DNA from: an uncultured Verrucomicrobiales bacterium
GTDB taxonomy: Bacteria; Verrucomicrobiota; Verrucomicrobiia; Verrucomicrobiales; Akkermansiaceae
Length of the DNA stretch: 45,154 nucleotides
Assembly (NCBI GenBank): GCA_937930235.1
Contig: CALGLJ010000090.1
Coordinates: 1-45,154, forward strand
Direction: 5' to 3'
In this document: piece after piece, positions 8,637 to 16,577 of the stretch
Numbering within the stretch: the first letter of the stretch is position 1
Layout of the letters: each line of letters begins with the position of its first letter
The notes under the pieces: model-generated
The model's input: the letters and a program-made list of their open reading frames with translations, nothing else
Told to the model about the DNA's origin: nothing
The model's database searches: none
Program-made: the position numbers and the translations under genes

Positions 8637-9098
8637 TTAATCGAGAGGGACGATTTTTATCCCTCCGCTTTTGGGCTTGAGCTGAGCGGCAAGAGTGTCT
8701 GCGACTGGCTCGACCGCTTGATCTTGGTCAGGTCCATCGAGAGCACTTTTGAGAGCTTGTTCTACCAGTTGTCCACAGTGAATCTTCATAGGAGGAAGTG
8801 CGCCGAGATCTCCGGAGAGGTCATCTGGTTTGAGAGCGCGAGCTTCATCTGGAGTTTTTCCTTTGAGAAGCTCGGTTGCCATGGAAGCGACGGCAATCGC
8901 AGTTTGGCAGCCGAATGCTTGGAATGAAGCTCGATCAATGACCTTCTTCCCATCTTTTTCTTCGAACTTTAGCCACATCCGCAGCATGTCCCCGCAGTCG
9001 GGTGAGCCGACCGTGCCGACGCGATCGGCATCGTTCATTTCTCCCACGTTTTTGGGTTGAGCGAGAGCTTCACGTGCACGTTCTTCGAAATCGGACAT
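8637..9098 (-). CDS. IscU/NifU-like iron-sulfur cluster assembly scaffold
   Basis: A 153-residue protein with the three conserved scaffold cysteines: C35 in GSPDCGDM, C64 in FGCQTAIA and C108 in KIHCGQL, plus the conserved Asp at 37 next to the first cysteine. These ligate a transient Fe-S cluster that is handed on to apo-proteins. The family-typical LKGKTPDEA segment lies between the second and third cysteines. About 30 residues of C-terminal tail are extra compared with minimal IscU. No iscS, sufB or other assembly genes are adjacent. It follows transaldolase on the minus strand but is separated from it by a terminator-like hairpin (9121-9150), so it is probably transcribed alone. Confidence 0.92.
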   Translation of the reverse strand: MSDFEERAREALAQPKNVGEMNDADRVGTVGSPDCGDMLRMWLKFEEKDGKKVIDRASFQAFGCQTAIAVASMATELLKGKTPDEARALKPDDLSGDLGALPPMKIHCGQLVEQALKSALDGPDQDQAVEPVADTLAAQLKPKSGGIKIVPLD

Positions 9099-9120
9099 AG
9101 TTTACCTTACACTATAAATA

Positions 9121-9150
9121 GAAAAGAGGCCAGTCATACGACTCGCCTCT
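9121..9150 (-). terminator. Rho-independent terminator after transaldolase
   Basis: On the minus strand AGAGGC and GCCTCT form an outer stem and AGTC/GACT an inner stem around a GTAT loop, with one G-G mismatch, followed by TTTTC. It lies 26 bases after the tal stop codon and upstream of the iscU-like gene. Confidence 0.75.
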
Positions 9151-9176
9151 GAAGGTGCTTGATCAGAAAAAATCGC

Positions 9177-10127
9177 TTAAATGAGAGATTTGATCAGGTC
9201 TTCCAGTTTGACAATGTCAGCGGAGAAAGCGCGGATTCCCTGCGCTGTTTTTTCCGTCGCCATGGCGTCTTCATTGAACTCGAAGCGGAATGCTTTCTCG
9301 TCGAGCGAGATTTTTTCTAAATCACAATCTGGGGCATCAGAATTGAGTTTTTTCTCAAGGTCACCTTCGGTATTCTGAAGCTCTTCCAGAAGTCCGGGAG
9401 AGATGGTGAGGAGGTCACATCCTGCGAGAGAGGTGATCTGGCCGGTATTCCGGAAAGAGGCTCCCATGACCTCGGTCTTATAACCGTGCTTCTTGTAGTA
9501 GTTAAAAATTTTCGTGACAGAAATGACGCCGGGATCGTTGTCTCCAGAATACTCCTCGCCAGTCTCTTTCTTAAACCAATCATAGATCCGGCCGACAAAG
9601 GGAGAGATGAGTTGGACTCCGGCTTCCGCGCAGGCGACCGCTTGGGAAAAGGCGAAGAGAAGAGTGAGATTGCAGTGGATGCCTTCTTTTTCGAGTTCCT
9701 CTGCCGCCTTGATGCCTTCCCAGGTTGATGCGATTTTGATGAGAATGCGATCCTTGGAAATGCCTTCAGCATCATAAGCCGCGATTAACTCTTTCGCTTT
9801 TGCGATGGTGGCATCCTTGTCGAAGGAGAGACGAGCATCGACTTCGGTAGAAACGCGGCCTGGAACGATTTTGAGAATTTCGATCCCGAAGAGGATCAGC
9901 ACGCGATCCATGATCTTTTCAACCAAGGCATCTCCAGTGAGACCGGAATCCTTATTTTCAGCAACAGCCTTTTCGACAATAGATTTGTATTCGGGTTTAC
10001 TAGCGGCCTGGAGAATGAGGGATGGATTTGTGGTGGCGTCCTGCGGCTGATATTCCTGCATGGAAGCAAAGTCGCCGGTATCAGCAACCACGGTGGTAAA
10101 TTCTTTCAGACTTGAGAGATGTGACAT
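9177..10127 (-). CDS. tal: Transaldolase
   Basis: A 316-residue TalB-type enzyme of the non-oxidative pentose phosphate pathway, moving a dihydroxyacetone unit between sedoheptulose 7-phosphate and glyceraldehyde 3-phosphate. The first signature [10 protein letters not shown] is at residues 30-39 and the Schiff-base lysine is K131 in [18 protein letters not shown]. The [12 protein letters not shown] segment and the [11 protein letters not shown] segment also match. The length equals that of the classical subfamily. It is followed by a clear terminator (9121-9150) and preceded by an intergenic hairpin (10203-10224), so it is likely a single-gene transcript. Confidence 0.96.
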   Translation of the reverse strand: MSHLSSLKEFTTVVADTGDFASMQEYQPQDATTNPSLILQAASKPEYKSIVEKAVAENKDSGLTGDALVEKIMDRVLILFGIEILKIVPGRVSTEVDARLSFDKDATIAKAKELIAAYDAEGISKDRILIKIASTWEGIKAAEELEKEGIHCNLTLLFAFSQAVACAEAGVQLISPFVGRIYDWFKKETGEEYSGDNDPGVISVTKIFNYYKKHGYKTEVMGASFRNTGQITSLAGCDLLTISPGLLEELQNTEGDLEKKLNSDAPDCDLEKISLDEKAFRFEFNEDAMATEKTAQGIRAFSADIVKLEDLIKSLI

Positions 10128-10202
10128 AACAGTGCCTTCATTGCCGTGGAATGCTTACGGAAGCAAGACATTCTTAGGGAGAACACAGAGCGCCTTTGTT
10201 CG

Positions 10203-10231
10203 AAATGCTGAATAAACAGCATTTTTTCTTT
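10203..10231. terminator. Hairpin with T-run, possibly bidirectional terminator
   Basis: AAATGCTG (10203-10210) and CAGCATTT (10217-10224) form a perfect 8-base-pair stem with a 6-base loop. On the plus strand it is followed by TTTCTTT. On the minus strand it lies between the SDR oxidoreductase and tal, where the run after the stem is short. No plus-strand gene lies close upstream, so its main use may be in the minus direction. Confidence 0.6.
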
Positions 10232-10305
10232 AGGCCGCGTTCATCTAAGGAACCTCCGTGCAGTCAATGACCAGACGATCGGAAATGGAGGTGTCCCCAG
10301 TTTGC

Positions 10306-11094
10306 TTAGATTGTCATGGCATTGAAACCACCGTCCACAATAATCTCAGTGCCGGTTACAAACCCTCCCGCTTTGTTCGAAGCGAGCAGGAGAGTGGCTC
10401 CGATGAGTTCTTCTGGGGCTCCGAAGCGAGATGCGGGAGTGTGACGGAGGATTTCTGCGATGCGAGATTCATCCAGAACTTTCCGGTTTTGCTCGGCAGG
10501 AAAGAAACCGGGAACGAGAGTATTCACCCGGATATCACGATCTGCCCATTCACGGGCTAGGTTGCGAGTCAGGTTGTGAACGGCAGCTTTTGAAGCGGAG
10601 TAGGTGAAGACACGTGACAGGGGATTCATTCCAGAAATAGAGCCGAGATTGATGATCGAGGCTTGGACGTCACGGCTCAGGAAATAGTTTCCAAAGACCT
10701 GACAAGCGCGCATCACTCCGACAAGATTGATATCTAGGATATTGAGCGCTTCTTCATCCGTAATCTCAACAAATGGGCTGGGGGAGTTGATTCCAGCGCC
10801 GTTGATGAGGATGTCTACCTTGCCGGACTGTTCGATCACACTGTCCAGAAGCTCATTCAGAGAGGGGCGATTGCCTGCATCGGCTGCGGCAAAGTATCCT
10901 TCCCCTCCTGCTTCCCGAATTTCTTTGAGGCGAGCATTTGCTTTTTCTTCATTACGTCCGACGAGGACGACTTCTGCGCCAGCTTGCGCGAGGCCCTTCG
11001 CCATGGTGGAGCAAAGCTCGCCAGTGCCACCAATGATAACGGCGGTCTTGCCTTCAAGACCGAATAGATTTTTCAAAAACTGATCGGGTTTCAT
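10306..11094 (-). CDS. SDR-family oxidoreductase, D-mannonate/fructuronate reductase-like
   Basis: A 262-residue Rossmann-fold dehydrogenase. The nucleotide-binding turn is [13 protein letters not shown] (about residues 20-32), NGAG is at about 98-101, and the catalytic set is S152 with Y165 and K169 in the YSASK motif. The C-terminal part has [17 protein letters not shown], which I associate with the SDR branch reported as D-mannonate oxidoreductase or similar sugar-acid dehydrogenases; that subfamily call is an inference. The ATG at 11094 is preferred over a TTG 12 codons upstream because it gives the usual family N-terminus. It is divergent from exbD. No other hexuronate genes are adjacent. 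Confidence 0.88.
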   Translation of the reverse strand: MKPDQFLKNLFGLEGKTAVIIGGTGELCSTMAKGLAQAGAEVVLVGRNEEKANARLKEIREAGGEGYFAAADAGNRPSLNELLDSVIEQSGKVDILINGAGINSPSPFVEITDEEALNILDINLVGVMRACQVFGNYFLSRDVQASIINLGSISGMNPLSRVFTYSASKAAVHNLTRNLAREWADRDIRVNTLVPGFFPAEQNRKVLDESRIAEILRHTPASRFGAPEELIGATLLLASNKAGGFVTGTEIIVDGGFNAMTI

Positions 11095-11175
11095 CTGGCG
11101 CGAGACTAGAGCTTCGCTCCTCGCAGGCAAGAATGGATCTAAGAACTTTTTCGTTCGGTTCGTTCCACCCTACGT

Positions 11176-11634
11176 ATGAAAAGAAAAAATGTGCGCCATC
11201 GTCAGAGAAATGAAGAAGATGATCCCGGGGTTGATATCTCTTCACTAGTTGATGTGAGTTTTCTTCTCCTGATTTACTTTCTGGTGGTGGCGACCATTCA
11301 GAAGAAAGAGCAAGATTTGGATATGACCTTACCTGAACCGAGTAGGTCTAAGGTCAAGGGAGCTCCGCTGGTCGTGAAGTTGGAAGAAGATGGGGAAATT
11401 ATTGCAAATCCTATTGATTATCCTGAGCTGATTTCACCGGCGGGAGGATCATCCGCATTAGAGCCTTTGGCGGAGAGGCTTCGACTTCTCAAGGCGGCAC
11501 AGGGTGGTGCGGCATCTGTGGTGCTCCATGTTTCTCAAAAGGTAGATTATCAGCGCTTTATCGATGTGATTAACTGTCTTGCGGGAGAAGAGATCCAGCA
11601 GCTTGCTTTGGTCGATCTTCTGGATCACCAATGA
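11176..11634 (+). CDS. ExbD/TolR-family biopolymer transport protein
   Basis: A 152-residue protein with a short basic cytoplasmic N-terminus, one membrane helix (about residues 24-40) and a periplasmic domain. The conserved proton-path aspartate is D26 in SSLVDVSFLLLIYFLV. Such proteins work with an ExbB/TolQ channel and a TonB- or TolA-like partner to use the proton gradient for work at the outer membrane. No ExbB/TolQ or TonB gene is adjacent, so this copy is an orphan in the window. The gene starts 81 bases from the divergent SDR gene and ends 81 bases before the thuA-like gene. Confidence 0.88.
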   Translation: MKRKNVRHRQRNEEDDPGVDISSLVDVSFLLLIYFLVVATIQKKEQDLDMTLPEPSRSKVKGAPLVVKLEEDGEIIANPIDYPELISPAGGSSALEPLAERLRLLKAAQGGAASVVLHVSQKVDYQRFIDVINCLAGEEIQQLALVDLLDHQ

Positions 11635-11715
11635 TAGGATCTCCTCGTCTTTGCGCGGGAGTCCCTATATTGCTTGAAATGTTCCCCGTTCTGAGCAAGT
11701 AGATAATGTCATTCT

Positions 11716-12498
11716 ATGAATCGATCTTTTCTTCCGACTCTTGTTTCTCTGGCTGCGGTCGCGGTGTGTTTTGTTTCTTACGCGGAGTCACCGGAGAATC
11801 CCCCTGAAGCCGAATCTCAAAAATTACGAGGCCTTCACCTGACGGGAGGATGTTGCCATGATTATAAGATGCAGAAGGAAATTCTGACGAGTGGCTTGGG
11901 AGAACGGTTGGCGATCGATTGGACGGTGGTTCATGAACCAGACCGGAAGAAAGCACATGCGCATCAGTTTGAGATGCTAAAGAAGGATGATTGGGGGAAG
12001 GACTACGATTTTGTGCTCTACAATATCTGCTTTGCTAAGGAGGAGGATGAAGAATACATCGAAGGGATTACCCAGGCTCACAAAGATGGACTCCCGGCAG
12101 TAGCGCTCCATTGTACGATGCATTCACATCACTGGAATACTGAGAAGAAAGAATGGACTCGGTTTCTTGGGGTAAGTTCTCGAGGGCATGGGCCGAAAAA
12201 GGCGTATCAGGTCACTCCCATTGCAAAGCATCCAATTTTAGAAGGTTTTCCAGAAAGTTGGCAAACCCCAGCAGGGGAGCTCTATAATGTGCAGAAAGTC
12301 CTCGAGGGGACGGTCGTAATCGCGGAAGGAGATAATGGCATTAAGAAGCAGCCCGTGATGTGGGTCAACGAGTATGGGAAGGCCCGTGTCTTCTGCTCTA
12401 CGATCGGGCATCACAATGAGACGATGGCCGAGCCTGTCTATCTCGACACCCTAGCCCGCGGAGTGCGCTGGGTCACGGAGAAGAATCGGAAGGAGTAA
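11716..12498 (+). CDS. Secreted ThuA-domain protein
   Basis: A 260-residue protein with a signal peptide (hydrophobic residues about 6-22, likely cleaved after SYA) and a ThuA-like, glutamine-amidotransferase-type fold. Family marks are LHLTGGCCHDY near residue 42, a central ALHCTMHSHHW block around residue 128, TPIAKHPILEGFP and the C-terminal RVFCSTIGHHNETM. ThuA proteins are linked to trehalose and 3-keto-sugar metabolism and are very abundant in Verrucomicrobia and Planctomycetes, often exported. It converges on a DUF1080 protein with 7 bases between the stops, and the two probably act on related sugars. The exact reaction is unknown. Confidence 0.88.
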   Translation: MNRSFLPTLVSLAAVAVCFVSYAESPENPPEAESQKLRGLHLTGGCCHDYKMQKEILTSGLGERLAIDWTVVHEPDRKKAHAHQFEMLKKDDWGKDYDFVLYNICFAKEEDEEYIEGITQAHKDGLPAVALHCTMHSHHWNTEKKEWTRFLGVSSRGHGPKKAYQVTPIAKHPILEGFPESWQTPAGELYNVQKVLEGTVVIAEGDNGIKKQPVMWVNEYGKARVFCSTIGHHNETMAEPVYLDTLARGVRWVTEKNRKE

Positions 12499-12505
12499 GC
12501 TTAAA

Positions 12506-13261
12506 TCACTTCTTCGAGTCAGGATTGGGAAGAGGAAGGAGTTCGATTTTCTTAAATTCGCACGGACCTGATTCGGCTTGAATTGAGATGTATCCTTTGT
12601 TGACTGGCTCGCCGTTATCGAGCTGGACTTGAGAGTATTCGCAGAGGACTTTGCCATCGATGAGATGCTTGATCTTGTCGCCTCGGACTTCAACTTCTAC
12701 CGTGACCCATTGATCTCCGTGAAAGGTGGGGCCACCGGCATTGAGGACGTGGCGTTTTTGGAGTTCGCCTTTCCAGAACACATGAGTGCCTGGTGTGACG
12801 ATGTTTAAGGTGGGGCGATCATCTTTCCCATTTCCTCCGAGGAGTTGGACTTCGACGCAGTTCGGAAATTGTTGTTCGAGATCGAGTGTCTTGGGGTCCT
12901 GACAGTGGATCATGAGCCCGTTATTACGAACCGCCCACTCAGGAGCACCTTTGAGCTGTTTTCCTACGAAGCGGTAGGTCGCCCGGATTTTATAATGAGA
13001 ATAGGGGGTGTTGTAGTAGAGATGGCCGAACTCACCTTTGAATTCGTCCCACTGAGAATAGTCCACTTTGAGGATCCCATTCTTTACCTGAAAGGTATCG
13101 CGGAAATTTTCTCCTAGAGGGCGTCCCGTGAATTTGGGAGTCCACTGACTCAAATCTTTCCCGTTAAAAAGAGGGATCCATTGTTCGTCAGTTTTTGATT
13201 CTTCTGCATGGCTCATCGGGGAAAGGGCCAGCGTTGCTAAAAGGAAGTATTTACGGATCAT
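12506..13261 (-). CDS. Secreted DUF1080 / 3-keto-disaccharide hydrolase-domain protein
   Basis: A 251-residue protein with a signal peptide (MIRKYFLLATLALSPMSHA) followed by a single concanavalin-like DUF1080 domain. The opening WIPLFNGKDLSQW is diagnostic, followed by EFGHLYYNTPYSHY, NNGLMIHCQDP, the NCVEVQLLGG segment and a C-terminal GYISIQAESGPCEFKKIEL. Members have been described as 3-keto-glycoside hydrolases or lyases, and many are exported in PVC bacteria. The ATG at 13261 gives a clean signal peptide; the longer frame from 13288 would put a polar tail before it. It is convergent with the ThuA-domain gene, and divergent from hisC. Confidence 0.9.
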   Translation of the reverse strand: MIRKYFLLATLALSPMSHAEESKTDEQWIPLFNGKDLSQWTPKFTGRPLGENFRDTFQVKNGILKVDYSQWDEFKGEFGHLYYNTPYSHYKIRATYRFVGKQLKGAPEWAVRNNGLMIHCQDPKTLDLEQQFPNCVEVQLLGGNGKDDRPTLNIVTPGTHVFWKGELQKRHVLNAGGPTFHGDQWVTVEVEVRGDKIKHLIDGKVLCEYSQVQLDNGEPVNKGYISIQAESGPCEFKKIELLPLPNPDSKK

Positions 13262-13391
13262 ATTAGCAGTTAATCTAGGAGGAGTCATCAGGGTTGTCGA
13301 GAGGCATGATCAGGCTCGGAAAGGAAATTTTTCCTTCATGGAAGATGGTACAGAGATTGCCTTGCGCGTCAGTGGAGTTAGCCTTTGGCAA

Positions 13392-14483
13392 ATGTCAAAT
13401 CTGGGTGCTGCTAATCAATGGGTCTGTGATCTCGTGCCATACGAGCCGGGGAAACCAATCGAAGAGACTGCGCGTGAGCTGGGGTTGGAGCCAAGTGAGA
13501 TCATCAAACTCGCAAGTAATGAAAATCCGCTCGGCCCTTCTCCGAAAGCGAAGGAGGCGATGCGCAAGGAGATCGAACAAGCGCATCTGTATCCTGATGG
13601 GGGAGGTTATAAGTTACGGACCGCTCTTGCGAAAAAATATGACGTAGCCTACGAAAATGTGGTCCTCGGAAATGGATCGAATGAAATCATCGAGCTTCTG
13701 TGTCATTCCTTCATGAAGCCTGGAGTGGCTCTGATTGCGGCGGAGCATGCCTTTGTGGTTTACAAATTGATGGCCACGCTTTTTGGCTCCGATTATATCG
13801 AAGTGCCGGATCCCGGGTATGTCCATGATCTTGAGGCGATGGCAAAGGCGATCACACCTGAGACTCGTCTGGTCTTTATTGCGAATCCCAATAATCCGAC
13901 GGGAACTCTGGTGGGGCAAGAGGAGATAGATCGCTTTGTAGAAGCTCTACCGGATCACGTGATTGCAGTGTTTGATGAGGCGTATTACGAATTTTTACCA
14001 GAGCCTCCCGACACCCTGAAGCATGTGCGAGCGGGGAAGAATGTCGTCGTCATGCGGACTTTTTCGAAAGCACAAGGTCTCTCCGCGCTTCGCATCGGTT
14101 ATGGGATTACGACTTCCGCGATTGCAGGCTTATTGAATCGCTCCCGCCAGCCGTTTAATGCCAATGCCATCGCACAAGCCGCAGCATTGGCCGCAATTCA
14201 AGATGAAGAACACATTGCGGCAACGGTGGCGAATAATGCGCTCGGTTTGAAATTTTTTGAAAACGCCTTTGCTGAAAGAGGCTGGGAATATGTTCCAAGT
14301 TTTGCGAATTTCACGCTCGTGAATGTGGGGGATGGAGATCGAGTGTTCAGTGAACTCTTGAAAAAAGGGGTCATCGTTCGTGCGATGAGAGGATATAAAC
14401 TTCCCGAGTGGGTGCGCATTTCGATCGGAACTCCCGCGCAAAATGCTCGCTGCCTTGAGGAGCTGGATCTTCTCTTAAAATAG
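13392..14483 (+). CDS. hisC: Histidinol-phosphate aminotransferase
   Basis: A 363-residue PLP-dependent class I/II aminotransferase. The substrate-binding opening LVPYEPGKPIEE, LASNENPLGPSPKA (about 40-53), LGNGSNEII, ANPNNPTGT (164-172), FDEAYYEF and the PLP lysine K226 in TFSKAQGLSALRIGYG are all present. It converts imidazole-acetol phosphate to histidinol phosphate in histidine synthesis and may also accept aromatic substrates. The start at 13392 matches the family N-terminus; an upstream in-frame ATG at 13338 would add 18 residues and is preceded by a near-palindromic AAGGAAATTTTTCCTT. mnmE begins 3 bases after the stop. No other his genes are nearby. Confidence 0.92.
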   Translation: MSNLGAANQWVCDLVPYEPGKPIEETARELGLEPSEIIKLASNENPLGPSPKAKEAMRKEIEQAHLYPDGGGYKLRTALAKKYDVAYENVVLGNGSNEIIELLCHSFMKPGVALIAAEHAFVVYKLMATLFGSDYIEVPDPGYVHDLEAMAKAITPETRLVFIANPNNPTGTLVGQEEIDRFVEALPDHVIAVFDEAYYEFLPEPPDTLKHVRAGKNVVVMRTFSKAQGLSALRIGYGITTSAIAGLLNRSRQPFNANAIAQAAALAAIQDEEHIAATVANNALGLKFFENAFAERGWEYVPSFANFTLVNVGDGDRVFSELLKKGVIVRAMRGYKLPEWVRISIGTPAQNARCLEELDLLLK

Positions 14484-14486
14484 GAT

Positions 14487-15806
14487 ATGGACACGATTGC
14501 TGCCATCGCCAGTCCTCCGGGGACGGGTGCGGTCTCGCTGATCCGCATCTCAGGATCCCGTGCTTTTCAAATCATGGAGCAGGCCGCGCGCTCGTTGCCT
14601 GAACCGCGTCGCGTTGTTTTACGCAAAGTGCGGGATGCCGAGGGCCGGGTTCTGGACGAAGGGGTGGTCACAGTCTTCGCGGGACCGGCAAGTTATACTG
14701 GGGAAGATACGGTGGAATTTTGCGGTCACGGAGGGGTCGTGGTGACGCGAAAAGTATTAGCACGTTTCATTGAGCTAGGTGCTCGCCCCGCAGAACCGGG
14801 CGAGTTTACGCAACGTGCTTTTTTAAATGGAAAAATGGATCTGACTCAGGCGGAAGCGGTCATGGATCTCATTTCCGCTCAGACCGATTTGGCCCTCCGC
14901 TCCGCGCATGAACAACTGGAAGGGCGCTTGGGGAAGCAATGCGAAGACATCAGAGCGGCCCTTCTGGGAGCGACGGCTCATTTGGAAGCTTACATCGATT
15001 TCCCAGAAGAGGATATCGATCCTGCGGTGGGGGAATCCTTACGAAGAGGATTGGTGGAGCAGCAAGAACGCATCGAGCAACTTTTAGCGACTGCTGATCA
15101 GGGCCGAATCCTAAGAGAGGGGGTCCGAACCGTGATCTATGGCAAACCCAATGTGGGGAAATCGAGCTTGTTAAATCGACTCTTAGGTTATCAACGAGCG
15201 ATCGTGAATGAACGTGAGGGAACGACGCGTGATGTGATCGAGGAAGTGTTAAATATTCAGGGGATTCCCCTACGCATGATCGATACGGCGGGAGTGCGTC
15301 AGTCTGATGACGCGATTGAGCAGGAAGGGATCGCCATGACCAAGACCCAATTAGAACGGGCCGATCTCATCCTGCAGCTCGATGATCTCAGCCGACCTCA
15401 GCTTGACCAGTCTCTTGAGGTGCCTACGGGGATTCATTGTCTTCGTATTTTAAATAAAATGGATGAAGAAGATCCTTCCTGGCAAGATTGCAAAGGGCTG
15501 CGAATTTCCTGCAAAACAGGGGAAGGGTTTTCTGCACTGGAGGAAGAATTGGCGCGTGTGCTTTCACTCGACGGGCAACACTGGGGAGATCATTCCGTTG
15601 CGGTCAATGCGCGACATCAAGCTTGCTTGACGCGAGCGAGAGCAGCTTTGAAAAGCGCGATTGCCTCAATCCAGCATGGGGAAGAATCCGAGCTGACTGC
15701 TTTGAGCTTACGGGAGTCTCTCACCGCGATTGGGGAAATATCTGGAGTGGTTGATGCCGAAGAGATTTTAGGCGAAATTTTTGGAAATTTCTGCATCGGA
15801 AAGTAA
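14487..15806 (+). CDS. mnmE: tRNA uridine-5-carboxymethylaminomethyl modification GTPase MnmE
   Basis: A 439-residue protein with the full MnmE layout. It has an N-terminal folate-binding domain (DTIAAIASPPGTGAVSLIRI), a helical domain containing FLNGKMDLTQAEAVMDLI, and an inserted G domain with the G1 loop GKPNVGKS (219-226), a GTTRD switch and the DTAG G3 motif. It ends in the conserved C-terminal CIGK (436-439), whose cysteine is the hallmark of the family. With MnmG it modifies the wobble uridine of several tRNAs. It follows hisC by 3 bases, so the two genes are probably co-transcribed. mnmG is not in the window. Confidence 0.97.
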   Translation: MDTIAAIASPPGTGAVSLIRISGSRAFQIMEQAARSLPEPRRVVLRKVRDAEGRVLDEGVVTVFAGPASYTGEDTVEFCGHGGVVVTRKVLARFIELGARPAEPGEFTQRAFLNGKMDLTQAEAVMDLISAQTDLALRSAHEQLEGRLGKQCEDIRAALLGATAHLEAYIDFPEEDIDPAVGESLRRGLVEQQERIEQLLATADQGRILREGVRTVIYGKPNVGKSSLLNRLLGYQRAIVNEREGTTRDVIEEVLNIQGIPLRMIDTAGVRQSDDAIEQEGIAMTKTQLERADLILQLDDLSRPQLDQSLEVPTGIHCLRILNKMDEEDPSWQDCKGLRISCKTGEGFSALEEELARVLSLDGQHWGDHSVAVNARHQACLTRARAALKSAIASIQHGEESELTALSLRESLTAIGEISGVVDAEEILGEIFGNFCIGK

Positions 15807-15857
15807 CGTTCGACATCTTGCGCTTGAGATGAGTCCTGCTAGCTTCTGAGGAGTAAT

Positions 15858-16577
15858 ATGAAACATCCTGGCATTGTCATCTTAACGGGCGCTGGAATTT
15901 CCGCCGAGTCCGGGATTCAGACCTTTCGGGGAGACGGTGGATTGTGGGAAGGGCATCGCGTTGAAGATGTGGCGACTCCAGAGGGATTTGCACGTGACCC
16001 CGAGCTCGTGCAGAAATTTTATAACGAAAGAAGAGCGAAACTTCTGAGCGGAATTGCGCCCAATGCTGGGCATGAGGCTTTGGCTCGTTTACAAAAGGAA
16101 TATTCAGGAAAGATCACCCTAGTGACTCAGAATATTGATGATCTTCACGAGCGAGCCGGTTCGGAAAACGTTCTGCATATGCACGGAGAATTGCTCAAAG
16201 CGCGTTGCTTAGATTGCGGCGAGGTCAGCGAGATCCGGGAACAGATCACGGCTCAGAGTCCATGTCGTCTCTGTGACACCAAAGGTCGTCTGAGGCCAGA
16301 TATTGTCTGGTTTGGAGAAATGCCGTATTTTTTGTCTGAAATTGAATCTTCTTTAGAAAATGCTTCGTTGTTTATCGCCGTGGGGACATCAGGAAAGGTT
16401 TATCCCGCTGCAGGGTTTGTCGAAATTGCAAAATACGCGGGAGCAACTACCATCGAGGTCAATCTTGAAAAAACAGACGGAAGTCACGTTTTTCATCGCT
16501 GTGAGTTTGGTCCAGCTGGAAAAACTCTTCCCCGCCTCGTCTCACAAATTCTCACTGATCCAACTGCGCTCTCATGA
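15858..16577 (+). CDS. cobB: NAD-dependent protein deacylase (sirtuin, CobB/SIRT5-like)
   Basis: A 239-residue class III sirtuin. NAD-binding motifs are GAGISAESGI (11-20), TQNIDDLHE (90-98) and the GTSG segment. H109 in LHMHGELL is the catalytic base, and a zinc site is formed by C117, C120, C136 and C139. The Y55-x-x-R58 pair in FYNERRAKL is the pair that recognises succinyl and malonyl groups in SIRT5 and CobB, so desuccinylase activity is expected as well as deacetylation. Its stop overlaps the ATG of the next gene (ATGA), indicating translational coupling with the HEAT/TPR protein. A weak TTGCGC/TAGCTT promoter-like pair lies upstream. Confidence 0.95.
   Translation: MKHPGIVILTGAGISAESGIQTFRGDGGLWEGHRVEDVATPEGFARDPELVQKFYNERRAKLLSGIAPNAGHEALARLQKEYSGKITLVTQNIDDLHERAGSENVLHMHGELLKARCLDCGEVSEIREQITAQSPCRLCDTKGRLRPDIVWFGEMPYFLSEIESSLENASLFIAVGTSGKVYPAAGFVEIAKYAGATTIEVNLEKTDGSHVFHRCEFGPAGKTLPRLVSQILTDPTALS

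Noticed and set aside
8621-8649. Direct repeat TCGAGAGGG twice in the gap between converging genes
   Set aside because: Nine bases in a short interval with no pairing or further copies of note; likely chance.
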